A stretch of DNA of 64,000 nt from Tulasnella sp. 424 (GCA_019633425.1 WSUB01000054.1:62001-126000), one strand, 5' to 3'. Numbered from the stretch's first letter, positions 35,796 through 48,882 are shown. Numbers and translations are program-made. The notes: generated from the sequence alone by a model not told the origin.

Positions 35796-37471
35796 GGAGT
35801 CATTAGAGGTTGGATCGTGGCCGAGGAGGGGCTCATCGGGTTCCATCCCAGATCTCTCCCCACCCTCGTACAGAGTAAGGGACTCGACTGATGGAAGTTC
35901 CTCGTCTAGTTGTTGGAGGGGTTTCGGGCTCTGCGTACAGGATATGCTTGCTATGAAATCCCATTGCAATGAGCCGGGTCACCCGTTACTCACCCTACTC
36001 TCCGGAGGTGAAGTCCATAGAGTGTTTCCTCGGGTTGCCACCGCGAAGGTCCACCTGCCATAGGCCTTCGTTTGCTTCGTACTAAGTTCTTCATGCACGA
36101 GCTGGTGATGAAAGGTCAATACACCAACTATGTGACTCCGCAGGACGGGAACAAGCCGACCTGTTTCCACCGTTGGATCTCAGCTGGATCATATCCGTCT
36201 TCGATCAACATAGGCGTCCAGGAATCATAAAGTCGTCTGAGGTTCTCTTCGATGAGTTGGCAAATCCACAGATGTTCCGGTGGTATCTCTGCCGAAAGTC
36301 GTGAGATCGTTTGGATATAATCGGGACATCCTTGACATCATGGGTTTCGAATGAAGACGTCACTCACGCGGTGGGAAGAGGCAGACCGGGAGGTTAAGCC
36401 AGTGTATTCTGACGCTGTCCGTGTCGAAGTTTGGGTTGGCTTGGAGGAGTTCCCGATAATCCATCCAAGCATCCTCGGAACCTCCCCTTTTCCTATAAAT
36501 AAAGACGGAGAGGTAAGATTTCTTACCAATGGCGTTTCGAAGCAAGAATGACAAACCTTATAGCTTTATTGACCAAGCACATGACCTTCTGAAGCTGATA
36601 GCCGGGAGGATCGTCTCTTGGCCCGAACTCTGGCATGGGTACAAAAATATCTTCTCCGCGTTCGTCTTTGCCCTGACATTGAAAGAGAGACATGGAAGGC
36701 TTGAAGAGAATGATGATCCCGCCTGGTCGCAGGATTTTAGCCATGTCATAAAGAAAGTCGGGATAGTCGTCGATGCCGTGATCGATGGCCCTTGCATGAA
36801 CGATGTCAAAGTAGTTCACGTAATGCCCGAGCCCGAGGTTAACGTCGTCTTGCTCAAACCTTAGGAGTAGATAGCGGGTGCGTTACGAAAGATCAACGAG
36901 GCTCAGGGTACAAGTGAGAAGACAGGGCTGACTTGCAATTCACAGGAATTTCTCTTTAGCAGCGAACATTGGACCAAGTCAGCTAGATACGGAGTCTGCC
37001 GCGGAATAAGGACTGGCCTGTTCATCGGAGGTTTTTGATAGTCGATGCCTAGCACTTTAGCGTGAGGGAAAGCCTCTGCGATCTCGATCGCCCTGTAAAT
37101 ACGACAGGCTTAAATACAAGCGACCCTTTGGAGTCCGGTCTAAAACCATTAGACGCACCATTTTCCCGAGCCCGTACCTATGTCGACGACTCTTGGAGCT
37201 GACCCATCAGCTCTGGGACCAAGCATTTGAGGGATGAGGTCTCCAAGATAGCTTTGATACCAAAGGCCGACAGCCTCTCGAAGTGCGTCGTGCTGTATAT
37301 CCCAGCGGTCGTACTCTTTTTGATCCTAAGCAAAGTAAGGTAGACATGCGACAGGAAACAAGCTAAAATCAATAATGAGAGCCAACATCTTCAACAGGGA
37401 CCAGGGACAATTCTGAGCACGTACAATCGGCATCTGAAACAACCTGTTCCTGACGACGAAGCCTCGTCCGT
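35784..37471 (-). CDS. SAM-dependent methyltransferase MT3 (possibly non-functional)
   Basis: Same exon series as MT1/MT2: motif I DIGTGSGK (here before a diverged splice site), YFDIVHARAIDHGIDDYP, MAKILRPGGIIILFKP, DPPGYQLQKV, NPNFDTDSVRIHWLNLPV and QLVHEELSTKQTKAYGRWTF. It has a longer alternative last exon (SPKPLQQLDEELPSVESL.. to SNDSPGS). Two changes suggest weakening: the ATG conserved in the other four copies is ACG at 37471-37469, and the acceptor before FEQDD reads ctcctaag instead of ctcctcag. Whether these matter depends on the true start. Call: full-length copy of doubtful function. Confidence 0.6.
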
Positions 37472-38195
37472 GTCTAATTTCCCATTTCCAGATAATGCTC
37501 CTATGAGGGAGAAGCGAGGAGAGGCGGGGAACAGGAAAGAGAAATGCCGACCATCAGAATCGGGACTGGTGCTTTAGGAAGTGGATGCGGGAATGGGCGA
37601 ACTCTCGTTCCGCCCTTGCTTCTGCAAGAGCACCGGTGCCGGTACCAGTATACATAAACACCCTGGATGTTGGTTCTTGTGGTTGCGAAGAAGTGTAGAG
37701 AGTTGAGTAGGTCCTGATGAGCACAATGGTGATGGAGGGATGGAGCTGTGATGCGGGTGAAAAGGCCGCCACCGTTGTCCTCCCGCACCTCGGTTACCCA
37801 TGGCCGGTCCGGACAACATCACACAGAAAAATACGAATGTAAACTGGTTCTCACCAACATAGACCTGAGGGCATCCGACCCAAGGGTTCCCGCGAGGCGT
37901 TCGAGACACGAGTAACCCCACAAGAATTGAAGCGGGAAAAGTAGAATGATGGGTCTCGTCCTCGTGTCGGCTCCTCTCCTTGCGGTTGAGTTTAGCGTCT
38001 GTTAATGCGGAGCAGATGATTATCGATGACAATCTTGTCTTGATAGCCTTGATCGGAGCTTCGATTCGAGACCGTAGAAGGAGGCACATGTGCAACGTTG
38101 GAAGGAAGACCGGGCCCGAGGACCTAGCCCCAAATGGAATTTCTAGAACGAAAGCAGTGTATACAGACCCGCCACAACCTTAAGAACCGCACTGC
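37472..38195. other. Upstream region of MT3
   Basis: Contains the common MT 5' block (37475-37800) and unit spacer with gattatcgatgacaatctt (38017-38035). It runs to the stop of helicase H2. It lacks the 620-bp insertion of unit 1. No gene recognised. Confidence 0.45.
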
Positions 38196-41100
38196 TCAGC
38201 GTTTCTTTGTCGGACCCCGTGTGCCGAACACTTCCACTAAATCATTTAAGCGGGCTTCTTTCTTTTGTCGACGCGTCTCATTTCGGCGAGTTCCCGAGAC
38301 AGCCTGCCATCGCGGTAAGATAACGCTCGCAAATCGAGATAGATTTGATGATGTCTTTACCGGTTCTACAAGCAGTTGTTTCCTTTCCTGAATCGCTAGG
38401 ACTCGAGTTTCCACTGTATCTTCTGCCACCGTTCGGTAGACATGGACGTCCTTCGTTTGGCCTGTCCAAATTTGAGGGACGGGTATCATTACGCAACTCG
38501 TGCCGAATGGGGAACCCGGCATGCAATAGCTTACCGATTCAATTAACACGGTCGATAGCCTGAAGCTCGATCGCGCTCTAATGAATGGGATTTCAGCTCA
38601 CAGGTCAATCTCGAGGCGGAGAACTCGGTCCCGTACCTGCCACCAAGGGTCCATCTACGAAATTGGACCCTGTCGTTAGAACATCGCTGGAACGAGTCAA
38701 AACGTGCGGACGATGCTCACCAGAAAGACACGAGAAGCTGCTGTAAGGTTCAAACCGAGCGCACTCGCCTTCAGCGATATCAACATCACAACAGGGACCT
38801 GTGAGTCCGTTCGACTGATAGCAGAGGACCCGGCCTTGCCCTTGCCCTTCGAGCGGTGAGCCTGAACTGGGAACTCGTCTTCAGACTCCGTTTCATTCGG
38901 ATCTTTCAGAGGCACAGCAAATTGTTTGAGTACTTCCACTCGTTGTTTCTGAGGCATCGAGCCATCAAACCGAACATAGGGTATCCTAAAGGAACCTTGT
39001 CAGGACCGAGGTGTACTTGAGACATGTTTTACTCACTTAGCGAGGTCCCACTGGATGGCAATCTGGTCGAGGAAGCTCGTAAATTGTGAGAACACCAATG
39101 ACCTCTCATTTGACGGGATGAGTTGCAAAGGGATATCGAGTATTGGATCTTTGAGGACGGCGGCGGCGGAGTGGGAAGTTCAAAAGCCTCATCGTTATCC
39201 AAAGCGTCATAATAAGCTTCCTCATCATCTTCGAAGTCTTCTTCCGGCGGTGGAGGGGGGGGGGGCTCAATGAGGCCCCTTCGGAGACTACACCCCGGTC
39301 CTGGAAGATTTGCATATCAAGGCGCGAAAATCAGAGAAGCACAGGGCCGAGCCGGGGAAGGAATCCTTACCATTGGAAACTTTTGTTGCCGCGAGATAAC
39401 CTGCGGTAAGGCAAACTTCCGTTCGGCCTCGGCACGAACTAAATGCCGAGAAGGTTGTCCTCACCTCACGAATGCATTCAAGACAGAAGTAATGACTGCA
39501 TGGTAGAATTCGGGGATTATTGAGGACGTCAAAGCAGATGCTGCATTCCTCAGCGTCTTGAATGTCTTGCCAAAGGGTCGCTTGCAACATCGCGACCCCC
39601 TCTCCGGTAAGAGCGTGGCTCGGGGGTGAGCAGCTGCGCCATTCTCGTTGTTCGACTTCCAGAGGTCTTTGATAATACAGCATTTTTCTCGTTTCATTTC
39701 GCATGTCTTTCGAATGAGCAAGGGTCCATACCTCGAGGTAATTTGTTGGATTTAAGGAAGGGTGAAGAACCAGCTGCCGAAGCCTTGTGAGCATGCTCAG
39801 CACGTTGGCTGACCTAGGCATCTATTACTAATACGTCATTCGCGTGAGCATGCGTTCAGGGACTTGAAGATAAGCTGTAAACGTACGTCGCCTGCTGGCT
39901 GGTGCATGGCGTTTCCTGCACCCAGGAGTCCTCAAACCTTCGTTGCCTTGGAATTGGAAATCAGCATAGGTCCGGCTGAACAGTTTGATTTGGCATACGA
40001 TTCGTGGAAGATATCGTCATAAAGCCTCCTTTCCTCGTCATTCAATGCTACAGGGACTACCGTAACCTCAACTGGCGGCAGCGGCACGAGTGGTTTACCG
40101 TCCTTGTCACGCATCTGCCAACGACGATGTAAGCACGGCGAAGAGAAATACCCGCGATTACCCCACCTCTTTATTCCGTCGCAGACAAATGGAGGATATG
40201 AGTGCCTGGGTAGGATGGTGTGAAATGAGTATTTGTCGGCAATAGTTGTCGTAGACAGCATACCTTTAGCAAGACCGCTGCCTGTGGATCAGCTTTGGAA
40301 GGCGGTCGGGCTAATAGCCGGTTGAATTATTCGTGTTGATCTAGAGGAGTGCAGACCTTGAGGAACCTGAGCAAGGACCCGAGGTCCTACAAAACAAGAT
40401 ATCACTCTCCACGACACTTGCTTGACAACAGAGTGCCCACCAAACGACACACATTCGGCGAATTAATCTAATGGGGAGACAGTCAAGGCGTGAGTGCACC
40501 GCAGGCGAGATGAGGCATTTTCGAACTAACAATAGGAGTCCCGGTAACAACCCATCGCCTCTCAGCCTCCAATCCGCAGATCGCTTGAGAGGTCTTGGTC
40601 TTCGGATTCCGGATATTGTGACCCTCGTCGAGAATGATACGCTAAATGAATGCGGGGGGATAAGCGCTACGCTTGGAATGCCCAGACAACCAGATCGCAC
40701 CTTCCACTTCACGCCAAACAGTCCCCCATCCGTCCTGGCTTCTTATTTGTAGGAGCAGCCGGCTTTCCGCCCTTCCAATCGCGAGAGACGGTCTCATCAT
40801 AACGTCCTATCGCTTCTGCGGCCGCGGCGCGTCCGTCACCATGATAAACGTAGGTGCGGAGAGTCCCTTCAGTAACATGATCGTCGATTCGGGTTGTCCA
40901 ATTTGACAGTACAGAGAGCGGGACAACTGGTGGAACGGAGGTCAGCTGGTGATTAGCACCTATGCGGCGTAACACCCACCAATGAGGGTAGCGTTGCCCT
41001 GACCACTTGGGACATCATGCCAAGTTGCAAAAATCAAGGAGAGCATCGTAAGGGTGTTCCCAAGCCCTACGATGCCAATCGCGCATTTCAGCTTTTGCAT

Positions 41101-43364
41101 CTCGCCAGAAAATCGTAAGTCACGGCTCACCCATCGAGTCGGCCATGATTGCACCAAGACGAATAGCAGGTAAAGCAGATTGAGGAGTTTTGGTAGCGAT
41201 GTTGAAGTAATATGCCTTGAGGAGCCATCAAACAATCAGCTTCCCTCGAGACCCGCATCCAGAGACCGACACGCCTGCTGCCCATTCTTCCTGAACTGCC
41301 AGAATTGTACCGGTGGAGCTGTTTCCGTTTTAGGCGATGCTGGAATTTCGTGTTCAATGCACTAACAAAGACCTTGGAGCTATTCGGAGAATTTCTCAGA
41401 ACGTACGTATCGCACGAGGTGGGTTTAGCCATACCTGACGGTGAAGCAAGTCATTCTTCAGCTGGCCTTTTGCCTTGCTGGGAAGATCCTCATGAACAGG
41501 CAGCTCGAGGATGTTTTCACCGCGCAGCGCATCCTACGGTTGGGTGGGAGGTCAGTACAGCGGAGCCGTAGCCAATGCCATCGCCCAAACAGACTAGAAC
41601 CGTCGCTCGTCGCGCAGAATCGTCAACCTTCGCCAAGCCAGCCATCATCCTGCTCGGCTCTATCGCCTTCTGCGAAACTATGTACTGTTGCTGCCGAAGC
41701 TGCGATGCCGCGTTAGACGGTCCGGCAGCTACGGAAGCATTCTTTTGGCCTTTCTTGGGCGACAAGCTCGTGCCCGCGACGCCTGTCTGCTCCGGAGGTT
41801 GAGCCGGCCCTGGAACGGGGAACCCTTGTTGGCCTGGAGTGGCTCAAATCAAGAGAAGCTCTAGTTCTCTTCGACGAGCGGGGTTCGACGGTCCGCAAAT
41901 ACTGCGAGTCCTAAGTGGAGTGAAAAACGGTTGAGAGGGAGTTACACCAATTTTTGCTTCTGAGTGGGATGTACATGTCTAACTCGTAGGCAAAGCGCCC
42001 GCTCACTGTTACAGACAGGGTAAGTAAGGTTCCAACGGTTCGTGATGGTTGGGCGCCGTTTACAATTGCCGTTTTTCATCACTCCTTCCACTGAGACACG
42101 ACCTGGTCCATCAGGGGCGCCAACTTGGCGGCCACTGATTCACAAACTCATCAGTACCGAAGCGACGGATAATATCAAATTAGACTATACCAGTTCGATG
42201 GATATGCCCGACTTGGGTTCCGCTTGCATTGAGAACCCGAATTACGTTCCCAAGCTCCAGGTGAATAAGTAGAACCCTGGTAAAGCACAGGTGCTCACTG
42301 ATCATATTGATTGGACGATTCACAAACCACAGACACCAATTCTCCAACACCAACCATGTCCTAGATAAGGTCAAGCTCGGGTCTCCTAGGTATGTTGCGC
42401 GCATACCGCGTAATAACGAACACCGACGATCTTGGTGGGAAATTGACGTATACCTCGTCGGCCTCATAAGCTGGTTCGCTGTTTGAGGCGTCGAGGTCTT
42501 CTCCAGTGACGATCTGGGTTGCAGGAGGTGCAACGGAATCATTGCACTTGAGCCTCGCGCTCGAACAGGATCCCGAGACTTGAGTGACGTGTGGTTCCTC
42601 TGTACCAGGTTGCTTCTCCTCTTGGATTTGCGGGTCTGCTGTATGTAACTTGTGCAGTGGACGAGCCTGCAGCAGCAGTGGTGGTTGATCCTGCTGCAGC
42701 TGCTGACGACGACGCGGTGGGTCAGTGTTGGAGGGACGTACGCCCCAACGCGACCAGCGTTGATATCTGCTGTCACTCGAGCTCTCTCTTCGGTACTTTT
42801 GGCACAAAATGGAGCCGAAAATACGAAGGGGTTGGACACGGAAGGTCAGTTCCTCGACTGTGTCGGTACCGGCGAAATCCTACGTACCTGAGGACATAAA
42901 ACCCGTGATTCTATCTGCACCTTTGTTTTTCATTGCTTTGAGTATTGCTGGAGTGACACAGTTAGTACAAGGGCACGTTGGCGTTCGAAGAAAACCCACC
43001 CAGACGAGGACCTGCCAGTGGGCTCTGTTGTAGTCTCTCCTGGTCGATACCGACTTCGTTCCTCCTTGCCATGGCGCAAACTGCCGAGCTCGATTCTGCC
43101 GCCACAAGCACCCGTGCTTACTCAAATGCCAGTCTAAAGGCGTTTGGTGAGTTTCTAGTGAGACCCCGTACCCCTGCACGTAGCTCTAGAGGACCGAGAC
43201 TACTGAAAAAAGGTGGATTTAGATTTGGACTGCGTCCTGACCGCGTCATTCAGCTCACCTTGGTCTTGTGGGGTAAAGGCTTGTCATTGGACATGCTATA
43301 AGATGAGCTGGCACCGTAAAATGTCTTTTCATGGGTAGAAAGCTGTTGTAGTACGAACGATCAT
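38196..43364 (-). pseudogene. RAD5/HLTF-like helicase copy H2 with mutated Walker A
   Basis: Nearly full-length copy of the helicase. Readable parts: [12 protein letters not shown] HIRAN remnants, the DLLRHQ region, [21 protein letters not shown] core [20 protein letters not shown] with [25 protein letters not shown], and the C-terminus ending RGPTKKR. The nucleotide-binding loop reads GLGNT: the Lys codon AAA of H4 is AAC here (41056-41058, complement gtt). The first exon is also destroyed (ATG 43364 followed by IVRTTTAFYP and a stop). Loss of the P-loop lysine normally abolishes ATP hydrolysis in SNF2 enzymes, so I call it a pseudogene, though its RING could still be translated from an internal start. 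Confidence 0.75.
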
Positions 43365-45229
43365 GGTTGAAGTGGTTGGTGGGAGACAGAATTTGATCCG
43401 TATTGAAACCCCGCCCACGCCAAACAAACTCTCCCAATCCGGATTTTGGTATCTCTCAACCCCCTTTGGTTGGGTTACAGATATCGAAACTATTGCACTG
43501 ACGCTTGCCCTTTCAAACGGAGGTCAAGTCACTTCTGGCAACTCTTCCCCCCACAAACCTACCCCTTGTCATTGTCGTAGCAGATTAACAACGTTTCGTG
43601 ACATCTAATACTGTAAGATGGAACAAAAGGGGTAGAGGTGTTACTGGGGCACCACCAGACAGCGTACGACGTCTACGGTATGTGCCTTATATGACCGACC
43701 AGGGATGGGAACTCCCGCGTGTCAATGGATAGCTTTCTCGAGCCCATTCATGCTCTGTACCATTTACCTTTATTGTGATGTCACGTGCGTCAAAATATCA
43801 ACTCACGTGGTGTGAAGAGACGGGGCACTTTATACTCAACATGCCCCAGGTACTATCGCTCACTCGGCAGCAATGGCTAGCCAGTAAATCCCTTACCTAT
43901 GTGCCACAAAGCTCTCACCCGGGCGATCAACTTAACAGTCGGGGAACGCATCGGCAAAGCCACAGTTGAAGGGGAGCTTGCGTGCTGGACTCAAAAAACA
44001 AACGTTCGGCAAGTCCTCCGTCCAGGTGAAAAGCTCGCCAGCGGTTTTGTCGACGGCAAATAGATCCCATATTCGATAAGATTGGAGGTGTAGGGGAAAC
44101 CTTCTTTGCCTTCAACACCGAGGAGGACATTCCGGACTGGCTCATGACGAGGGCATATTCAGGTTGGTCGGTCCACTTTGTAACTTGCCTACAGCACGAT
44201 CACGCACGATGAAGACGAGAATTTTAAAGCTCGTTCAATGCTTAGCCTATTCGCATATACTCTAGTCGCTGATGGTGCTCTTTATAAACTTTTCTCTACC
44301 TCGACAGCAGCGACGACGTCCCACTTCCACGTCGGGGTGCAAGTCTCAGGCATGTCCTCATGTCGTCCTTCAAACGGCTATTCTGCACGCTCTATGTTAC
44401 TCTTTATCTATTGGAAAGATCTGCCGGAGTCTTCTGTGAGCTATAAGGCAGGTTTTTTGGTGCGACCTCTGGACCAGCATTTCTAGAAAGGCTTCTTATG
44501 CTCGCCCTTCCTTTTTCGACTTCGAAAATGGCACCTATCCTTCCGACTACTGCGAACTCGTACACGTTCATATAAAAGACCTTTTTGGCCCCTTTGTTTT
44601 CAAACGGACTCATCTGGCTTGCAACTCGGGCGAATTGCGCTATCAGATGAGACCAAGTCACTAGCAATGCTCAGGGTTCGACGGCCTTCTGCAACAAATT
44701 GATGCTCTAGGCTATTACCTGCCATGATAATTGGCGCTCTGTCTCACAAATAACAACGCGCCCGAACAGTGAGATGATGGAACAACAGCTCATTTAAAAA
44801 ATCGTTAGTCAGTTGCTGTATCAAGAAATGTCGCGGTGTTCGTGCCGGAGCAAAGCTCAACTGACATGATTCCCATACTTCCGTGACTTCAGGACCAAAG
44901 TTCTAAACCCCAAAAGGATGTTGACTCGGTAAGCTGACATGGTAAAGGTCAATACATTCCATCCCTACTCCTCTAACTATTCTGCTGGCGGGTCCATATC
45001 TCATAAGGTGAAGCTAGCTTTGGTTGTTGGTCCGTTGAGCGGCAAGCTCTTGGATTGTGGACGTCTCTGGAGCAGTATCTACATCAATGGTTGGAAATAA
45101 GCTGCAGAAATGCCAGGGACATGAGAGAGCTAAGCTTATGCAAACACTGGATTTACTCACTCCGCTAAAGCGTTGCTAAGCTGGCCTCGACTGGCTTCAG
45201 TGGCGAGTGAAAACTCTCCTGGATCGATT
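43365..45229. other. Spacer between H2 and MT4
   Basis: About 1.9 kb, longer than the matching spacer 34318-35783 by an extra segment near 43,840-44,240 (with an unrecognised minus-strand frame, 43927-44145). The right half matches the other spacers closely. A minus frame with EVEKGRASIRSLSRNAGPEV (44404-44667) corresponds to that at 34953. Confidence 0.45.
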
Positions 45230-45241
45230 TCACGATCCAGG
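45218..45241. repeat. Hairpin over the MT4 stop codon
   Basis: Identical arms (cctggatcg / cgatccagg) and loop as at MT3, with the TGA complement tca at 45230-45232 in the loop. Confidence 0.65.
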
Positions 45242-46919
45242 GGAGTCGTTAGAGGTAGGATCGTGGCCGACGAGGGGCTCATCGGATTCCATCCCAGATC
45301 TCTCCCCACCCCCGTACAGAGTAAGGGACTCGACTGATGGAAGTTCCTCGTCTAGTTCTTGGAGGGTCTTCGGGCTCTGCGCACAGGATATGCTTGCTAT
45401 GAAATCCCATTGCAATAGCCGGGTCACCAGTTACTCACCTTACTCTCCGGAGGTGAAGTCCACCGAGTGTTTCCTCGGGTTGCCATCGCGAAGTTCCACC
45501 TGGCATAAGCCTTTGTTTGCTTCGTACTAAGTTCTTCATGCACGAGCTGGTGATGAAAGGTCAATACACCAACTATGTGACTCCCCGGGACAGGAACAAG
45601 CCGACCTCTTTCCACCGTTGGATCTCAGCTGGATCATATCCGTCTTCGATCAACATGGGCGTCCAGGAATCACAAAGTCGTTTGAAGTTCTCTTCGATGA
45701 GTTGGCAAATCCACAGATGTTCCGGTGGTATCCCTGCCGAAAATCGTGAGATCGTTGGGGATATAACCGGGACATCCTTAACATCGTGGGTTTCGAATGA
45801 AAGCGTCACTCACGCGGTGGGAAGAGGCAGACCGGAAGGTTAAGCCAGTGAATTCTGAAGCTGTCCGTATCGAAGTTCGGATTGCCTTGGAGGAGTTCCC
45901 GATAATACATCCAAGCGTCATCAGAACCTCCCCGTTTTCTATAAATAAAGACGGAGAGGTAAGATTTCTTGCCAATAGCGTTTCGAAGCAAGAATGGCAA
46001 ACCTTGAAGCTTTATTGACCAAGCACATGACCTTCTGAAGCTGATAGCCGGGAGGGTCATCTCTTGGCCCGAACTCTGGCATGGGTACAAAAATCTCTTC
46101 TCCGCGTTCGTCTTTGCCCTGACATTGAAAGAGAAACATGGAAGGCTTGAAGAGCATGATGATCCCGCCCGGCCGCAGGATTCTAGCCATTTCATAAAGG
46201 AAGTCGGGATAGTCGTCGATGCCGTGATCGATGGCCCTTGCATGAATGATGTCAAAGTAGTTCACGTAATGCCCGAGTCCGAGGTTAACGTCGTCTTGCT
46301 CAAACCTGAGGAGGGCATAGTCGGTGCGTTACAAAAGATCAACGAGGCTCAGGGTACAAGTAAGAAAAGAGAGAGCTGACTTGCAATTCACAGGAATTTC
46401 TCTTTAGAAGCGAGTATTGGACCAAGTCAGCTAGATACGGGGTCTGCCGCACAACAAGGACTGGCCTGTTCACCGGAGGTTTTTGATAGTCGATGCCTAG
46501 CACTTCAGCGTGAGGGAAAGCCTCTGCGATCTCGATCGCCCTGTCAATACGACAGGCTTGAATACAAGGGGCCCTTTGAAGTCTGGTCCAAAACCATCCG
46601 ACGCACCACTTTCCTGAGCCAGTCCCTATGTCGACGACTCTTGGAGCCGACCCATCGGCCCTGGGACCAAGCATTTGAGGGATGAGGTCCCCAAGGTAGC
46701 TTTGATAGCAAAGGCCGACAGCCTCTCGAAGCGCGTCGTGCTGTATATCCCAGCGGTCGTACTCTGTTTGATCCTAAGCAAAGTGAAGTAGACATGTGAC
46801 AGGAAACAAGCTAGAATCAATAATGAGAGCCAACATCTTCAACAGGGAACTGGAAAAATTCCGAGCACGGACAATCGGCATCACAAACCACTTGTTCCTG
46901 ACAACGAAACCCCGTCCAT
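45230..46919 (-). CDS. SAM-dependent methyltransferase MT4
   Basis: Full-length copy with the ATG conserved (46919). Segments: YDRWDIQHDALREAVGL, VVDIGTGSGK, AIEIAEAFPHAEVLGIDY, YFDIIHARAIDHGIDDYP, YEMARILRPGGIIMLFKP, DPPGYQLQKV, NPNFDTDSFRIHWLNLPV, IPPEHLWICQLIEENF, QLVHEELSTKQTKAYARWNF and the long last exon ending SNDSPGS. MT4 and MT5 are nearly identical over the Rossmann core (both have the MARILRPGGIIML variant). Nothing disabling found; the exact 5' exon is unresolved. Confidence 0.68.
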
Positions 46920-47624
46920 GTCTAATTTCCCATTTCCAGATAATGCTCCTATGAGGGAGAGGGGAGGAAAGGCGGGGAACAGGAAAGAGGAATGCCGACC
47001 ATCAGAATCGGGACTGGTGCTTTAGAAAGAGGATGCGGAAATGGGCGAACTCTCGTTCCGCTCGTGCTTCTGCACGAGCACGGCTACCGGTACCGGTATA
47101 CATAAATACCCAGGATGTTTGTTCTTGTGGTTGCAAAGAAGTGTAGAGAGTTGAGTAGGTCCTGATGAGCACAATGGTGATGGAGGGATGGAGCTGTGAT
47201 GCGGGTGAAAAGGCCGCCACCGTTGCCCTCCCTGACCTCGGTTACCCATGGCCGGTCTTGACAACATCACACACAGAAAACTGGGAATGTAAACTGGATG
47301 TCACCGGCACAGACCTGAAGGGCATCCGACTCAAGGGTTCGCACGAGGCGTTCGAGACACAAGTAACCCCACAAGAATTGGAGCGGGAAAAGTAGAAGAC
47401 CTCGTGTCGGCTCCTCTCCTCGCGGTTGAGTTTAGCGTCGTGTTGATGCGGCACGGATGATTATCGATGACAATATTAATCTTGCCTTGATAGCCTTGAT
47501 CGAAGCTTCGATTCGAGACCTTAGAAGGAGGCATGTGCAACGTTGTAACGAAGACCGGGCCCGACGACCTAGCCGTAAATGGAACTTCTAAAACGTAAAC
47601 AGTATGTACAGACCCGCCACAACC
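46920..47624. other. Upstream region of MT4
   Basis: Common MT 5' block (46920-47240) and unit spacer up to the 3' end of the H3 fragment. Same order as the other units; no independent gene recognised. Confidence 0.45.
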
Positions 47625-48330
47625 TTAAGAACCGGACTGCTCAGCGTTCTTTGTCGGACCCCGTTTGCCGAACACTTCCACTAAATCATTTAAGCGGGCT
47701 TCTTTCTTTTGTCGATGCGTCTCATTTCGGCGAGTTCCTGAGAAAGCCTGCGATCGCGGTAAGATAATGCCCGCAAATCGAGATAGATTCGATGATGTCT
47801 TTACCTGTTCTACAAGCAGTTGTTTCCTTTCCTGAATCGCCAGGACTCGAGTTTCCACTGTATCATCTGTCACCATTTGATAGACATGGACGTCCTTCGT
47901 TTGGCCTGTCGAAATTTGAGGGACGGGTATTATTACGCAACTCGTGCCGAATGGGGATCCCGGCGTGCTGTAGCTTACCGATTCGATTAACACGGTCGAT
48001 AGACTGAAGCTCGATAGACTGAAGCTCGATCGCGCTCTAATGAAAGTGATTTCACCAAGATTAGCTCACAGGTCAATCTCGAAGCGGAGAACTCGGTCGC
48101 GTACCTGCCACCAAGGGTCCATCTACGAAATTGGACCCTGTCGTCAGAACATCCCTGGAACAACTCAAAACCTGCGGACGATGCTCACCAGAAAGACCCG
48201 AGAAGCTGCTGTCAGGTTCAAACCAAGCGCACCCGCCTTCAGCGATATCAACATCACAACAGGAACCTGCAGGACCGCTCGACTGCTAGCGGAGGCCTTG
48301 CCCTTGCCCTTCGAGCGGTGAGTCTGAACT
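47625..48330 (-). pseudogene. RAD5/HLTF-like helicase stump H3
   Basis: Only the 3' end of the helicase remains: part of [18 protein letters not shown], the MDPWWQ region, [31 protein letters not shown] and the last exon. A one-base deletion in the terminal exon (gttctttg for gtttctttg near 47646) shifts the frame, so KKR-stop becomes KNAEQSGS. At about 48326-48332 the helicase sequence breaks off and continues directly into spacer sequence (atgctctaggctattacctg). About 5.8 kb is thus missing compared with unit 2. Confidence 0.85.
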
Positions 48331-48870
48331 GGATGCTCTAGGCTATTACCTGCCATGATGATCGGCGCTCTGTCTCACAAATCACAACGCACCCGATCAA
48401 TGAGATGATGGAGCAACAGCTCATTAAAGAAATCTTAGTCAGTTACTGTATCAAGAAATGAAGTGGAGGAGTCCATGCCAGAGCAAAGCTCAACCGCTCT
48501 AATTCACATGATTCTCATACTTCCATGACTTCAGGACCAAAATTCTAAACCCCGAAAAGATGTTGACTCGGTAAGCTGACATGGTAAAGGCCAATACATT
48601 CCATTCCTACTCCCCCAACTATTCTGCTGGCAGCTTCATATCTCATAAGGTGAAACTAGCTTTGATGTTGGTCCATTTAGCGGCAAGCTCTTGGATTGTG
48701 GACGTCTCTAGAGCAGTATCTAGATCAACGGTTGAAAATAAGGTGCAGAAATGCCAGGGACATGAGAAAGCCAAGCCTATGCAAACACTGGATTTACTCA
48801 CTCCGCTAAAGCGTTGATAAGCTGGCCTCGACTGGCTTCAGTGGCGAGTGAAAACTCTCCTGGATCGATT
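48331..48870. other. Truncated spacer between H3 and MT5
   Basis: Right part of the unit spacer only, joined to the helicase stump at about 48330. It matches 35242-35783 and 44701-45229. No gene. Confidence 0.6.
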
Positions 48871-48882
48871 TCACGATCCAGG
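48859..48882. repeat. Hairpin over the MT5 stop codon
   Basis: Third copy of the cctggatcg / cgatccagg hairpin; the stop complement tca lies at 48871-48873 in the loop. Confidence 0.65.
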
